This document shows, piece by piece, positions 39,981 to 49,609 of a stretch of 64,000 bases of DNA. The stretch comes from Bradyrhizobium sp. NFR13 (lineage in GTDB: Bacteria; Pseudomonadota; Alphaproteobacteria; Rhizobiales; Xanthobacteraceae). Each line of letters starts with the position of its first letter. Position 1 is the first letter of the stretch. The stretch covers positions 310,001-374,000 of the forward strand of contig NZ_FOTP01000005.1 of assembly GCF_900114605.1 (NCBI RefSeq), given 5' to 3'. Below the pieces are notes generated by a model. The model saw nothing but the letters and a program-made list of their open reading frames with translations. It was not told the DNA's origin and made no database searches. The translations under genes were made by a program, and so were the position numbers.

Positions 39981-40315
39981 TGAAGGCTGGGACCCTCGAC
40001 CGACGTGTCACGTTCCAGAGCTTCACGACGACGCCAGATGGCGCCGGGGGGGCGACTAAGGCTTGGACGGATTTTGCGAAGTTGTGGGCGCAGTTCTCTC
40101 CCGAGCGGGCGAGGGAGCGAATTCAGAACGGTCGCATCTCATCCGCTCAGGCAGGGGTGCTGCGCGTAAGGCTATCGCGCCGGTCTCAACAGATCGATGA
40201 CACGTTCCGCGTCGTTGTCGACGATGTTTTGATGAACGTCCGATCTGTGACCGTTCCCGATCAGCAGAACGACATGATCGAGCTGGCGGTCGAGACAGAT
40301 GGCACTGAGAGCTAG
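39980..40315 (+). CDS. Head closure / head-tail adaptor protein
   Basis: The 111-residue protein beginning MKAGTLDRRVTFQSFTTTPDGAGGATKAWTDF is typical of the SPP1 gp16-type head-completion (Phage_H_T_join) family, a beta-barrel ring that closes the head after packaging. Start overlaps the methyltransferase stop (TGATG). Confidence 0.88.
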   Translation: MKAGTLDRRVTFQSFTTTPDGAGGATKAWTDFAKLWAQFSPERARERIQNGRISSAQAGVLRVRLSRRSQQIDDTFRVVVDDVLMNVRSVTVPDQQNDMIELAVETDGTES

Positions 40316-40805
40316 AATCACGCGCGAGAGCCGTGATGCGGTCATGAAGCGGTTGCGCGAGATCGTGCCTGAAGCCGAGGCCGCAGCGGCGGCGGCGCAA
40401 GAGATCTCCGCCAAGGAGCTAGCGGAAGCGATCAAAGGCCGGGCGCCGCGGTTCAGCGGTGAGTATGTGAACTCGATCCAGGCCGTGAAACTCGCCGGCC
40501 GCAACGACGATTTAAAGCCGGTCGGATTGGAGCAAACCAAGGACCCGAACGCATGGGGAATTGTCGCGCTCTACATCTGGCGATTCATCGAATTCGGAAC
40601 TAGGCCGCATACGATTGCGGCGAAGAAGAAGGGACGGCTGGCGTTTAGGATCGGCGACAGGCTGATACGAACGCCTCTGGTGGCTCATCCCGGCATGAAG
40701 GCGCGACCGCACATCTTCCCGACTTATCGCGCACTGAAAAAGAGCATTCGTCGCCGTGTGGCGACGGCCATCAACAAGGCGATCAAGGCGAAGGCGTCCA
40801 ATTAA
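40299..40805 (+). CDS. HK97 gp10-family tail completion/neck protein
   Basis: The 168-residue protein has a helical N-terminus (SRDAVMKRLREIVPEAEAAAAA), then the family motif RAPRFSGEYVNSIQA and a C-terminal HPGMKARPHIFPTYRALKK. These proteins form the ring joining head and tail tube. It overlaps the preceding gene by 17 bp. Confidence 0.85.
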   Translation: MALRARITRESRDAVMKRLREIVPEAEAAAAAAQEISAKELAEAIKGRAPRFSGEYVNSIQAVKLAGRNDDLKPVGLEQTKDPNAWGIVALYIWRFIEFGTRPHTIAAKKKGRLAFRIGDRLIRTPLVAHPGMKARPHIFPTYRALKKSIRRRVATAINKAIKAKASN

Positions 40806-41212
40806 TGAGCGACGGTTCTTTCGAGCTTCAAGGGGCGGTCTTCACCGTGCTGAGCGCTCTTTCTCCCGATCTGGTCTCTGGCGGCATCCACGCTCCGGCA
40901 CCGCAGGATAATCCGCTTCCATATGTGGAGATCGGCGAGAGTGACGCGGTCGGTGCGGATGTGCAGACGCGTGCCGGACTGGCAGAGGCGATCACGATCC
41001 ATGTTTGGACCATGCCCGGCAGTTTCGCTCCGGCCAAGCAGATCATGTCTCGCATCCGCGACGCACTCCACGCGAAGAAGTTGACCGTCTCTGGTCGGTC
41101 GGCGGCACTCGCCAATGTGACCAATACCAGGGTCTTTACCGACGATGACGGAGAGAGCGTCCACGGCGTCGTCACATTGTCTGTCAACCACTTCGGCCAA
41201 AAGGAAACCTGA
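40805..41212 (+). CDS. DUF3168-family tail completion protein
   Basis: The 135-residue protein carries the DUF3168 pattern: FELQGAVFTVLSAL, PYVEIGESDAVGADVQT and ITIHVWTMPGSFAPAKQIMSRIRDALH. The family caps the tail tube at its head-proximal end. Start overlaps the previous stop. Confidence 0.88.
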   Translation: MSDGSFELQGAVFTVLSALSPDLVSGGIHAPAPQDNPLPYVEIGESDAVGADVQTRAGLAEAITIHVWTMPGSFAPAKQIMSRIRDALHAKKLTVSGRSAALANVTNTRVFTDDDGESVHGVVTLSVNHFGQKET

Positions 41213-41214
41213 CT

Positions 41215-41649
41215 ATGAGCCAACAGAATGCACGCGAGCTCGTCATCAAGCGCGGCAACGGAGCCAGCCCGGAGGTCTTCACCTTCGTGTGCGGCATCCG
41301 GACCCGCACGTTCCAGATGTCGAGCGCCCAAATCGACACCACGGTGCCGAGCTGTGAGAACCCAGCCAATCCCATCGTCGCGACGGCTCGACCTGGCCGG
41401 CAAACGATCACCTTCTCCGGTGACGGTCTCTTCGACAGCGACGCAGTCGGCAAGTCGATCGCCGATGACGCCCGCCTGCAGACCACGGACACCATTTATC
41501 AGGTCATCGTGCCGGGCTATGGGACGTTCGAGGGCCCGTTCTTCATCTCCGATTTCCAATGGAACGGCGACATGGAAGATCCGCTCGCCTTCTCAGCAAC
41601 CTGGGTGCCGCTGTCGGCGGATGCCCTCGAATTCACCCCGGCCGCCTAA
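41215..41649 (+). CDS. Major tail tube protein
   Basis: The 144-residue protein (ELVIKRGNGASPEVFTFVCGIRTRTF, FSGDGLFDSD, GTFEGPFFISDFQWNGDMEDPLAFSATW) matches the siphophage tail tube family, in which hexameric rings stack to form the non-contractile tail. It has the expected place between the completion protein and tail assembly chaperones. Confidence 0.9.
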   Translation: MSQQNARELVIKRGNGASPEVFTFVCGIRTRTFQMSSAQIDTTVPSCENPANPIVATARPGRQTITFSGDGLFDSDAVGKSIADDARLQTTDTIYQVIVPGYGTFEGPFFISDFQWNGDMEDPLAFSATWVPLSADALEFTPAA

Positions 41650-41987
41650 TGTCGCTGGCCTATAACGCAGAGCGGGGCGAAGTCCCGCTCACCGTCGGAG
41701 GCGTCGATCTCGTTATCGCCGCTGAGATGGGCCGGCTCGCATCGCTGTCCGGCCGGCTCAATTGCCAGAGCTTCATGGAGCTCTACCTGAAGCTGGCTGG
41801 CGTGGAGATCGGCGCCACGGTTGCGGCCGTCGAAATCCTCGCTGTGAAGGGCGATGCCACGAAGGCTATTGCGGCAATGTCGATTGCTGACCTGCCGGCA
41901 TGCAAGGATGCGTTCCTGGCGGCAATGCTCCATCACGCGGACAAGCCCTCGGGAAACGCGCAAACCGCCAAGGAAGCGACGACCTGA
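41649..41987 (+). CDS. Tail assembly chaperone, upstream (G-like) part; GTA gp10-like
   Basis: The 112-residue product (GEVPLTVGGVDLVIAAEMGRLASLSGRL...MELYLKLAGVEIGATVAAVEIL) resembles gene-transfer-agent tail assembly chaperone proteins. It coats the tape measure while the tube polymerises. Near its 3' end lies a classical slippery heptamer (41951-41957), so a fraction of ribosomes should shift to the -1 frame and produce the longer fused chaperone, as lambda gpG/gpGT. Confidence 0.85.
   Translation: MSLAYNAERGEVPLTVGGVDLVIAAEMGRLASLSGRLNCQSFMELYLKLAGVEIGATVAAVEILAVKGDATKAIAAMSIADLPACKDAFLAAMLHHADKPSGNAQTAKEATT
41951..41957 (+). other. Programmed -1 ribosomal frameshift site GGGAAAC
   Basis: The heptamer has the X XXY YYZ pattern and is in phase: zero-frame codons are GGA (41952-41954) and AAC. 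Slipping back one base gives GGG AAA and enters the frame that runs to 42178. The lambda G-T site is GGGAAAG. Confidence 0.85.
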
Positions 41988-42178
41988 CCATTCCTTGGCG
42001 GGATTGGCTCGGCTTTGCAGTGGTACGCCTTCAGTGGCGTCCGGCTGACTTTTGGTCGGCAACGATGACGGAATTTATGTCAGCGATGGATTTCTGGGCC
42101 GTTGTCAACGGTCTGAAAAAGATCAGCAGCGCTCCGACGCGTGCACGGCTTGAAGAGTTGAAGCAGAAGTATGGCTGA
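41951..42178 (+). CDS. Tail assembly chaperone, downstream (T-like) part, reached by -1 frameshift
   Basis: The frame from the slippery site encodes [47 protein letters not shown], a GTA-type second tail-assembly chaperone segment (as in the gp10.1-like group). It has no good start codon or ribosome-binding site of its own, which supports expression as a fusion with the upstream part. The coordinates start at the slip site. It ends just after the start of the tape measure gene. Confidence 0.8.
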   Translation, partial: GKRANRQGSDDLTIPWRDWLGFAVVRLQWRPADFWSATMTEFMSAMDFWAVVNGLKKISSAPTRARLEELKQKYG

Positions 42179-44375
42179 TCTCGAACAACTCGTCCTCTCC
42201 ATCTCCGCTGATACGCGGCAGATGCAGCGCGCTCTGCAGCGGCTCACAACCGATACGCAGCAGGCCGCCGACGGCGTCGACAAGGCCTTCGGTGCCGCTA
42301 CGCCGAAGATCGACAATGTTGCGAAGTCGCTCGGCAAGACGCGTTTTGAAACGGCCAATCTTGCTGCGCAATTTCAGGACATTGCTGTGCAGCTTCAGGG
42401 CGGTCAGTCGCCATTCACGGTCGCCTTGCAGCAGGGCACGCAGATCAGCCAGGTTATCGGCCAGCAGGGTGCGGCCGGCGCCGTCGGCTTGCTCGGCGGG
42501 GCGTTCACCTCGCTGCTAAACCCTGTCGCACTTGGGACCATCGCGATCATCGCGCTCGGCGGTGCCGCTATCCAGTACGCCGTCAAGGCAATCGGTGGTG
42601 TCGGAGATCTTGACGACAAGCTGAAGGCCCATAGCGATCTCATCAAGTCGTTAAAGGACGCCTATGGCGAAGCCGGCAAGGGCGTCGACACTGCGGTTAA
42701 GGAGAGCATCGCAGTCTTAAAGTCGTTGCTCGGGCTGAGCACCGCGGACCTGCAGAAGCAATTCAAGGCGCTTGCCCAGTCTGCCGTGGGGTCGATGTCG
42801 TCATTTGAGAACCTGGGTGACGCGGCCGGCATAACGATTGAATCGACGTCCAAGAAGTTTCAGGCCTTCAAGGGCCCTATCGACGATCTGCGGGAGGGCC
42901 TGAAGAACGGGACTCCAGACGTTAAGGCCTTTCGTGAAGCGGTAGCGCAGATCGAGCAGTCGACGTCCGATGAAAAGATCAAGAAGCTCGCTCAACAGCT
43001 GCTCGATTCGACAGACAGTGCAGCAAAGGCGGAGGCCGCAATCAACGGAACCGCGAAGGCGGTGCGTAATCTTAGCGTCGAGTCACTCGCCGCAGCCGAG
43101 CAGGGCGAAAAGTTTGCGGATGCTCTGAAAAAGCTCGGAACAACCGTCGCGCCCAACCTCTCTGATCGCCAGAAGATCATGGAGAATTATAACAAGGCCA
43201 TGGAGCAGGCTGGCGCTACGGAAGAGAGGCGTGCGGCGGCGCGCACGCGCGATGATCAGCTGTCGATCTTGTCCGCCAACGAACGCAAGAAGGCAGCAGA
43301 GGACGCTTCGAAGGAGGCGGAGTCGGCTCAGAAGCGGTTTGACAGTGCGCTCGATTCAACAGGGCGCCGCACTGCTTCGATAACCGGTGCCACGACTGCA
43401 GTCGGGCTTGGAGCCGGCGCGCTCGCTCAATTGGAGACGCAAGCAAGGTTGACCGAGACCGCCCAGCAGACCCTCGGCAAGGTAACGGACGAAACGGCGG
43501 CGAAAATCAGGGCGCAGGCTGAAGCCGCCGGCAAGGCAGCTGACGCGCTGGCCAAGGCCAAGGTCGCCTCACAAATTGATTTCGCCGGCAGAACTGCGTT
43601 CCTTTCGGACCAGGATGTCAAGGTCGCTCAGCAACTCTCGTCGATCTACGGAAACGACGTCACGGCGGCGCTGAATTCGACGTATGCCGCGGCGATCATC
43701 TTGAACGACGCGCTTCGAGCAGGGGCCTCGTCGCTGGGCAACAATCTCACCAGCGGGCTTACGGATATTGTTTCCGGGGCCAAGTCCGCCAAGGACGGCG
43801 TCAAGGATATGGCGGCGTCGATCATCCGAGACATCGAACAAATCATCATCAAGCTGACGGTCGTCGGCCCGTTGATGCGAGCGATCCAGACGGGTTTCAG
43901 CGCTCTGGGCATCGGAGGGCTTAGCCTTGGAGGAGGGACCGGTTTTTCGTTGACTGGCACCGGCGGTCTGTACGCTGATGGCGGCTACACCGGTCCCGGC
44001 GGCAAATACACTCCTAAAGGCGTCGTGCATGCCGGCGAGGTCGTTTTCTCGCAGCGTGACGTGGCGCGGGCCGGCGGGGTCAGCGCCGTGGAGGGGATGC
44101 GCCTTCGAGGCTACGCCGATGGTGGCGCTGTGGCCATGCCGTCGCTGCCGCGCGTCCCTAAGGCCGGCGGCGGGTCGGCGGCGCCGAGCGTCCAGATCAT
44201 CAACCAGACGAGCCAGCCAGCGACGGCGACGGCCTCAACCGGGCAGAACGGCGATGTTCAAATCACGCTCCGGGACATGGTGCGCGGCGTCATCGACAAC
44301 GATCTGGCGAGTGGCACCGGTGTGGCGCGGTCACTGAAGTCATTCTCGGCCGCTTCTAATTTCAAAGGTGGATGA
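42171..44375 (+). CDS. Tail length tape measure protein
   Basis: The 734-residue protein has long amphipathic helices with Gln/Ala-rich repeats ([28 protein letters not shown]), the conserved [34 protein letters not shown] segment and a hydrophobic patch around residues 95-145. The C-terminus is Gly-rich ([22 protein letters not shown]). Its length would set tail length; by analogy with other siphophages it indicates a moderately long tail. Confidence 0.92.
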   Translation: MADLEQLVLSISADTRQMQRALQRLTTDTQQAADGVDKAFGAATPKIDNVAKSLGKTRFETANLAAQFQDIAVQLQGGQSPFTVALQQGTQISQVIGQQGAAGAVGLLGGAFTSLLNPVALGTIAIIALGGAAIQYAVKAIGGVGDLDDKLKAHSDLIKSLKDAYGEAGKGVDTAVKESIAVLKSLLGLSTADLQKQFKALAQSAVGSMSSFENLGDAAGITIESTSKKFQAFKGPIDDLREGLKNGTPDVKAFREAVAQIEQSTSDEKIKKLAQQLLDSTDSAAKAEAAINGTAKAVRNLSVESLAAAEQGEKFADALKKLGTTVAPNLSDRQKIMENYNKAMEQAGATEERRAAARTRDDQLSILSANERKKAAEDASKEAESAQKRFDSALDSTGRRTASITGATTAVGLGAGALAQLETQARLTETAQQTLGKVTDETAAKIRAQAEAAGKAADALAKAKVASQIDFAGRTAFLSDQDVKVAQQLSSIYGNDVTAALNSTYAAAIILNDALRAGASSLGNNLTSGLTDIVSGAKSAKDGVKDMAASIIRDIEQIIIKLTVVGPLMRAIQTGFSALGIGGLSLGGGTGFSLTGTGGLYADGGYTGPGGKYTPKGVVHAGEVVFSQRDVARAGGVSAVEGMRLRGYADGGAVAMPSLPRVPKAGGGSAAPSVQIINQTSQPATATASTGQNGDVQITLRDMVRGVIDNDLASGTGVARSLKSFSAASNFKGG

Positions 44376-44749
44376 TGGCGCTACCAACCTGGCCAGCCGG
44401 CGTGCCGATCATTCCGCGGCTCGAAGAATTCCAGCCCATTGAGAGGCTTCTTCCGCCGATCGCGACAGATATGGAGGGTGGCAATACGCGCCTGCGGTCT
44501 CGACCAGGCGATAACGTGGGAAAGCTGCCACTGCGTGTCCGGATGACCTTCAGTCAGTTCGACACCTTCACGAACTGGTGGAAAACGACGCTCAATAACG
44601 CGACAGCACGGTTCACGGCTCACGTATTTCTCGGCTCGGTTTGCGCAAACAAGGTGTGCCAATTCACGCGTGATGGCATCCCTCAGGATCAGTTCATCGA
44701 TAGCAATACGATCGATGTAACCATGACGCTGCGGGTCTACGACGTCTGA
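44372..44749 (+). CDS. Distal/minor tail protein (lambda M-like position, 125 aa)
   Basis: The product ([39 protein letters not shown] then [19 protein letters not shown]) is a small beta-rich tail protein directly after the tape measure, the usual place of the first tail-tip component. Start ATG at 44372 or 44375 (ATGATGG). Family name uncertain. Confidence 0.75.
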   Translation: MMALPTWPAGVPIIPRLEEFQPIERLLPPIATDMEGGNTRLRSRPGDNVGKLPLRVRMTFSQFDTFTNWWKTTLNNATARFTAHVFLGSVCANKVCQFTRDGIPQDQFIDSNTIDVTMTLRVYDV

Positions 44750-45273
44750 TGCCGACGCACAACGAAGCCCTGCTCGAGGCGTATGCATCATGTCCGCCGA
44801 GCTCGCGGGTGTATTTCACGCTGGAAATCTGGCAGTCGAGTTTCGATGTCCCGGCGCGGGTTGTCGCGAACGTCGGGGAGGACATGGATTTTGGAATCGA
44901 GGCCGGTGCGCCTTTCAACGCCGGCGAGACGGTAACTTTCTTGGCCTGTCCGTTTTCGGCTGAGTATCCGGAGCAGAGGGAAGGGCAACCGCCGTCGACG
45001 AAGATCAAGATCGACAACGTCAACCGCGAGCTGGTGCCGAAAATCCGCGCGGCTCTCGGCACGCGCCAATACATCCAGATCCTCTATCGCGAGTATCTCG
45101 GCAGCGATCTGAGCGAGCCCGCGTATGGACCGATCGAGTTCCTGCTGTCGAATGTCGTGATGACGGGCGCGTCGCTAACCGGGACCGCCATGGTGAAGAA
45201 TCTGCAGAATAAGCGCTTCCCGCGGCTCGATAAGAACTACAGCTACACGCAGTTTCCGAGCTTGCTGCCTTGA
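44749..45273 (+). CDS. DUF1833-family tail protein (lambda L-like position)
   Basis: The 174-residue protein has the DUF1833 pattern (LEAYASCPPSSRVYFTLEIWQSSF, AGETVTFLACPFSAEYPEQREGQPP, EYLGSDLSEPAYGPIEFLLSNV). It lies between the minor tail protein and the NlpC/P60 gene, where lambda gpL is found. Probably part of the tail-tip complex. Confidence 0.85.
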   Translation: MPTHNEALLEAYASCPPSSRVYFTLEIWQSSFDVPARVVANVGEDMDFGIEAGAPFNAGETVTFLACPFSAEYPEQREGQPPSTKIKIDNVNRELVPKIRAALGTRQYIQILYREYLGSDLSEPAYGPIEFLLSNVVMTGASLTGTAMVKNLQNKRFPRLDKNYSYTQFPSLLP

Positions 45274-45692
45274 CCCGCTCCGATTTCCTCGCGCCGCTCA
45301 TCGGCCAGCCGTGGGCATGGCGAACGCGTAATTGCTGGGACTTCGCCTGCCACGTCCAGCGCGAACTGTTCGGCCGAGCGTTGCCTTGCATCACTGTCCC
45401 GGACGATCCGAAATGGAAGTGGATGGTCGCCGAAATCGGCCGGCATCCTGAGCGTGAAAATTGGATGGCCGTTCCTGAAGGTCCTCACGGCCTTGTCAAG
45501 GCCGTCGACGGCGCGCTCTGCCTCATGGGGCGGTTCAGTGGTCCCGGTCACGTTGGCGTGTGGCTAGCGGACCAGCGCAAGGTTATCCACTGCGACCGCA
45601 AGCGAGGAGTCTGTCTCGAAGACGATCTGTCCCTGAAGCAGCAGGGATGGATCAAGCGGACGTATTATGAGCCGAGGAGTCGAGAATGCTGA
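45270..45692 (+). CDS. NlpC/P60-type tail assembly peptidase (lambda K-like)
   Basis: The 140-residue protein has a Cys/His pair for a papain-like peptidoglycan hydrolase: Cys22 in RNCWDF and His94 in GPGHVGVW. Tail-borne enzymes of this kind cleave peptidoglycan locally during DNA entry and are coupled to tail-tip assembly. The start is TTG overlapping the preceding stop (TTGA). Confidence 0.88.
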   Translation: MTRSDFLAPLIGQPWAWRTRNCWDFACHVQRELFGRALPCITVPDDPKWKWMVAEIGRHPERENWMAVPEGPHGLVKAVDGALCLMGRFSGPGHVGVWLADQRKVIHCDRKRGVCLEDDLSLKQQGWIKRTYYEPRSREC

Positions 45693-45904
45693 CCGCCGTA
45701 AAGAGTGGATGCGTCGTTATCGTCAATGGCCCTAAGGACGGTAGGCTATTCGTCTTTGGTAACGAGACGGAAGCGAGCGCGCTTTATGAGGGCGTCAAGA
45801 AGATCAACGCCGATTTTCATGCCCTCGGCCTCGACTTCAATTTGGACACCTTCCGCGACGGTGCTCTTGGCCTCTCGCAAGATCTCTTGCTCCAACTCAT
45901 CTAG
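45686..45904 (+). CDS. Possible small ORF (72 aa), conflicting with an antisense gene
   Basis: The ATG overlaps the preceding stop, and the sequence is coherent at the N-terminus (MLTAVKSGCVVIVNGPKDGRLFVFGNETEA). From 45746 it is antisense to another ORF with a better ribosome-binding site. Both may be real, or only one. No family recognised. Confidence 0.3.
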   Translation: MLTAVKSGCVVIVNGPKDGRLFVFGNETEASALYEGVKKINADFHALGLDFNLDTFRDGALGLSQDLLLQLI

Positions 45905-46048
45905 CCATGGGCCGTTAGCATTACCGTGATGCTCAGCGAGGCGCGTAAGGAGAGTGTCAATAGCGCCGCTGAGGGCGACGATCGTAAATTGAGCTTCGAG
46001 AAGATTTCGGGGCGATTGCAGCGAGAACAGCTTCTTGCTTTTCGGCAC
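45746..46048 (-). CDS. Antisense gene within the tail module: hypothetical helical protein (100 aa)
   Basis: The GTG start at 46048 is preceded by AGGAGGG, one of the best ribosome-binding sites in this region. The product is helical and acidic (ARNLLEAQFTIVALS-like helix, WLDELEQEILREAKS, VEAEGMKIGVDLLDALIKRARF). It runs opposite to all other tail genes, so it is probably an accessory gene expressed in the lysogen. Function unknown. Confidence 0.6.
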   Translation of the reverse strand: MPKSKKLFSLQSPRNLLEAQFTIVALSGAIDTLLTRLAEHHGNANGPWLDELEQEILREAKSTVAEGVQIEVEAEGMKIGVDLLDALIKRARFRLVTKDE

Positions 46049-46105
46049 AGTCCCTCCTGTTTGATTTTGAACATTTCAGCAATCCTAGCCTGAACAAGTG
46101 AAGAA

Positions 46106-49100
46106 ATGCACGCACCCGTTCACAAGCTGCCGGCTTTGCCGTCGCCGCAGCGCTCCCGGTCACGCCGGGAACGCCGTAGCGATGCCGCACGCAAACCCGT
46201 CCTGCTGGTCGTCATGCCAGGGCAGGAAATTGCACGCGCGGAGATCAAGCCTTGGGAGACGATCTCATCATTCCTGCGCCGTGTCGGGTGGGCATCGCGA
46301 GACCGCAAGCACGGCTGGCAGTTCAGGAAGGGACTTCCAACCGTCCTCGAGATCAACGGCGAGCGGGTGGTGCGTCGGCTCTGGACGACCAAGCGCATCG
46401 CCGCGAACGACAACGTTCGGTTCGTCTCGTATCCGCTCGGCGGGCAGGGCAGCAGCGCCAAGCAGGTTATCGGCTTGGTCGCTCTGGTGGCCGTGTCCGC
46501 GTTCGCGCTTTGGGCGGGGCCGGCATTTGCAACAGCAATAGGGTATGGCGGATCGGCAGTAGTTGGCGGTCTGGCCACGGCGGCGATCGGCATCGGCGGC
46601 TCGCTGCTCATCAATGCGCTGACGGCGCCGAAGGCTGGCGCGACGAATGCTCCGGATGCGACGCAGGATCAGATCTACAGCGTCTCAGCGCAGGGCAACG
46701 CGGCGAAGCTTGGCGAGCCGCTGCCTGTCTGGCATGGGCGCCTGAAGCGCTATCCGGATTTCGCGGCCACGCCGTGGGGCGAGTTTGTCGGCAATGATCA
46801 ATATCTGAACGTTCTGCTGTCGGTCAGCATGGGCTCGATGGACTACGAGACCGTGTTCGTGTCCGACACGCCGATGTGGACCGCTGCCGACGGTGTATTA
46901 CCGTCCTTCTCGACGGCGCAGATCGAGTTCTATGAGCCCGGCGCGCCCGTGACACTTTTCCCGGTAAGCGTAGTCTCGTCGGATGAGGTGAGCGGCCCGC
47001 AGCTGCCGGATGGCTCCGGAACGTTCGGTGGCCAGTACGAGGCGCCAAGCGCCCAGACGCCGGGCGCTTGGATTGGCGGTTTCATCGTCAACGCAGCCGG
47101 CACATTGGTTCAGTCGATCGCAATCGATTACGTCCTTCCCGGTGGCTGCTTTACGGTCAACACGGACAGCGACGATCCCAACCGGAACAACATTGGCTCC
47201 GCCATCGTCGGCATCGGCGCGGAAATCTGCCCGGTCAACGACGCCGGCGCTCCGATCGGCTCATATGCCACGCTGTTTCAGGTGCAGCGTTCCTATGCGA
47301 GCACGGCTCCGATCCGCGACACCATCAAAGTCGACGTCGGCGAGGGGCGCTATCTCGTCCGCTTCCGCCGGCTGGACGCGGCGCTCCCGTCGCAGCAGGG
47401 CTCCAACCAGGTCGTCTGGGCCGGCCTTCGCGGCTTCCTCAAGGGCGACAACTCGTTCCCCGATGTCTCGACCATTGCCATCCGGATCAAAGCATCGGAA
47501 TCAACGCAGGGCTCGTACAAGTTCGGCGTGCTGGCGACCCGGAAGTTGCCCGTCTGGAACGGCAGCACCTTCGTGCTACAGGCCACCCGCAACCCGGGCT
47601 GGGCCTTTCTGGATGCCGTCTCGAATGCGCAATACGGCTCAGGACTCTCGCTTGCCAAGGTCGATTTTAACACGCTGGCGAGCTTCGCTGCGAACTGCGA
47701 CACGCGCGGGGACACCTTCGACTATTGCTTCTCCGCGGCGACGGCGGTCCCGGAGGCCTTCGACAAGATCCTGACGCCGGCGCGCGCGCGGCACTTCTGG
47801 CTTGGTGACACGATCTCGGTTGTCCGCGACGAATGGCGCGATGTGCCGGCGATGCTGCTGACTGACCGGGAGATCGTCCGCGATTCCACCCAGGTCACGT
47901 TCACGATGCTTGGCGACGAGGACCCTGATGCGGTCGTCGTCGAATACGTAGATCAGGACACATGGCGCCCTGCGCAGGTGCAGTATCCGCCGGACGACAT
48001 GTTCTTCCAGGCAACCCATGCCGAAGTGAAGCGCATCGACGGCATCATCAAGCGCGACCAGGCCTATCGCGAGGCGGCGTTCTATTATCTGCAGTCGATC
48101 TATCGGCGTGAGAACGTCCAGATCGGCACGGAATACGAGGGCAGGGCGATCACGTTCGGCTCAGTCCTGCGGGTGCAGTCGGAACTGCCGATGGCTTATG
48201 GCTACGGCGGCGCAGTCACCGGCGCGGCCGGCACGTCGCTGACGCTGAGCCCGTCGCCTGTTTGGGAAGATGGCCCGTTCTATATCCGGCTCCGCCGTCC
48301 CAACGGAAAGTGGTTCGGCCCCGTCATCGTCACCAAGGGCGCTGGCGACGCGATCGCGATCCTGGACGCGGACGATCTCGCCGATGTCGAAACCGCGCAG
48401 GGAATAGTGCTGGCAGACGTGCTGGCGCGCGAGGATGGCGGCGAGGATCCGTCCTTCGAGTTCGGGACCGCAGAAAGCCAGTCCAAGCTGTGCGTCGTCC
48501 TCAACGGAACGCCGAATGGCGACACCTGCACGCTGAACCTCGTTGTCGACGACATCCGGGTGCATACGACGGACCTTGGCTCGCCTCCGGCGCTCCCGTC
48601 CTCCCAATTTCCGACGAATGCCAACGTTCCGCTGCTCATCGGCCTGAATGCCACGTTCGGGCAGGGCACGGCCGAGCCGAAGCTCGAGGCCAGCTGGTTC
48701 CCGTCGCCCGGCGCGCTCTATTACGTCGCCGACATCAGCTTCGACGGCGGCAATTCCTGGCAGCAGGTCTACGAGGGCCAGGACAACAAGTTCTCGCAGG
48801 TTGTCACGCTTGCGGCGCTGAAGCTTCGCGTGCAGGCAGTGTCCGCTTCCGTCGCCGGGCCCTATTCATCTGTCGATCTGAGTGCGCCAACGATCGTTGT
48901 CGCGCCTGGGACAGTGGCGTTGTCGTCAGTCGTCGCTGGCATCCGCGATCAGATTACGACGATTTTCGACCGCGAGTTTGCCCAGATCAATGCGGCAAAG
49001 AACGAGCTTGCGAAAATCGCACAGCAGATCGCAGCGCGCACGGACATCAACAAGAAGGAAGTCCGGACCCAACTTTTTGCCACGGCCGGCAATGCCAAGG

Positions 49101-49609
49101 CCCTGATCGAACAGCTTAGCGTCGTAGTTGCCGACCAAGCACTCGCCTTCGCGTCATTCTCGACGGAAGTCTCCGCGACGTTCGGTCCCGACTTCTCCAG
49201 CGTGAACACGGTCTCGGAGGCCGTCGCGACCCTCGATGGTTTTGCCGCCTCGCAGTATGCGGTGACGCTCGACGTCAATGGCTACGGCATCGGCTTCAAC
49301 CTCTTCAACGGCGGCCCGAGCACGTCGGCCGCGATTTGGACCGTCGATAAATTCCAGATCGCGGCGCCGGGTGTGACCGGCGGTGCCCCTGTTCCAATCT
49401 TCACCGTATCGACGGTCGGCGGGGCGCCGAAAGTCGGCATCCGCGGCGACGTCATTATCGACGGCTCGGTCACGGCCGGAAAGATGAGCGTCGGCTACCT
49501 GAGTGCGATAAGCGGGAACATTGGCGAAGTCATTGCCGGCATCATTCGCAGCTCCGACAACAAGTTCCGCATCCTGCTGGATGAGAGCCGCCTCGAGGTT
49601 TGGTCGTGA
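46106..49609 (+). CDS. Tail tip / host-specificity protein (lambda J-like, 1167 aa)
   Basis: The long protein begins with a basic stretch, then a hydrophobic region (about residues 118-165: QVIGLVALVAVSAFALWAGPA, AVVGGLATAAIGIGGSLLINAL) typical of J-type tail-tip proteins. Successive beta-rich domains follow, with PVWHGRLKRYPDFAATPWGEFVGNDQYLNVLLSV early and DAVSNAQYGSGL and LGDTISVVRDEWRDVPAMLLTDREIV in the middle, then a C-terminal part with FN3-like and receptor-binding character. It forms the tail tip that contacts the host receptor. Confidence 0.92.
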   Translation: MHAPVHKLPALPSPQRSRSRRERRSDAARKPVLLVVMPGQEIARAEIKPWETISSFLRRVGWASRDRKHGWQFRKGLPTVLEINGERVVRRLWTTKRIAANDNVRFVSYPLGGQGSSAKQVIGLVALVAVSAFALWAGPAFATAIGYGGSAVVGGLATAAIGIGGSLLINALTAPKAGATNAPDATQDQIYSVSAQGNAAKLGEPLPVWHGRLKRYPDFAATPWGEFVGNDQYLNVLLSVSMGSMDYETVFVSDTPMWTAADGVLPSFSTAQIEFYEPGAPVTLFPVSVVSSDEVSGPQLPDGSGTFGGQYEAPSAQTPGAWIGGFIVNAAGTLVQSIAIDYVLPGGCFTVNTDSDDPNRNNIGSAIVGIGAEICPVNDAGAPIGSYATLFQVQRSYASTAPIRDTIKVDVGEGRYLVRFRRLDAALPSQQGSNQVVWAGLRGFLKGDNSFPDVSTIAIRIKASESTQGSYKFGVLATRKLPVWNGSTFVLQATRNPGWAFLDAVSNAQYGSGLSLAKVDFNTLASFAANCDTRGDTFDYCFSAATAVPEAFDKILTPARARHFWLGDTISVVRDEWRDVPAMLLTDREIVRDSTQVTFTMLGDEDPDAVVVEYVDQDTWRPAQVQYPPDDMFFQATHAEVKRIDGIIKRDQAYREAAFYYLQSIYRRENVQIGTEYEGRAITFGSVLRVQSELPMAYGYGGAVTGAAGTSLTLSPSPVWEDGPFYIRLRRPNGKWFGPVIVTKGAGDAIAILDADDLADVETAQGIVLADVLAREDGGEDPSFEFGTAESQSKLCVVLNGTPNGDTCTLNLVVDDIRVHTTDLGSPPALPSSQFPTNANVPLLIGLNATFGQGTAEPKLEASWFPSPGALYYVADISFDGGNSWQQVYEGQDNKFSQVVTLAALKLRVQAVSASVAGPYSSVDLSAPTIVVAPGTVALSSVVAGIRDQITTIFDREFAQINAAKNELAKIAQQIAARTDINKKEVRTQLFATAGNAKALIEQLSVVVADQALAFASFSTEVSATFGPDFSSVNTVSEAVATLDGFAASQYAVTLDVNGYGIGFNLFNGGPSTSAAIWTVDKFQIAAPGVTGGAPVPIFTVSTVGGAPKVGIRGDVIIDGSVTAGKMSVGYLSAISGNIGEVIAGIIRSSDNKFRILLDESRLEVWS

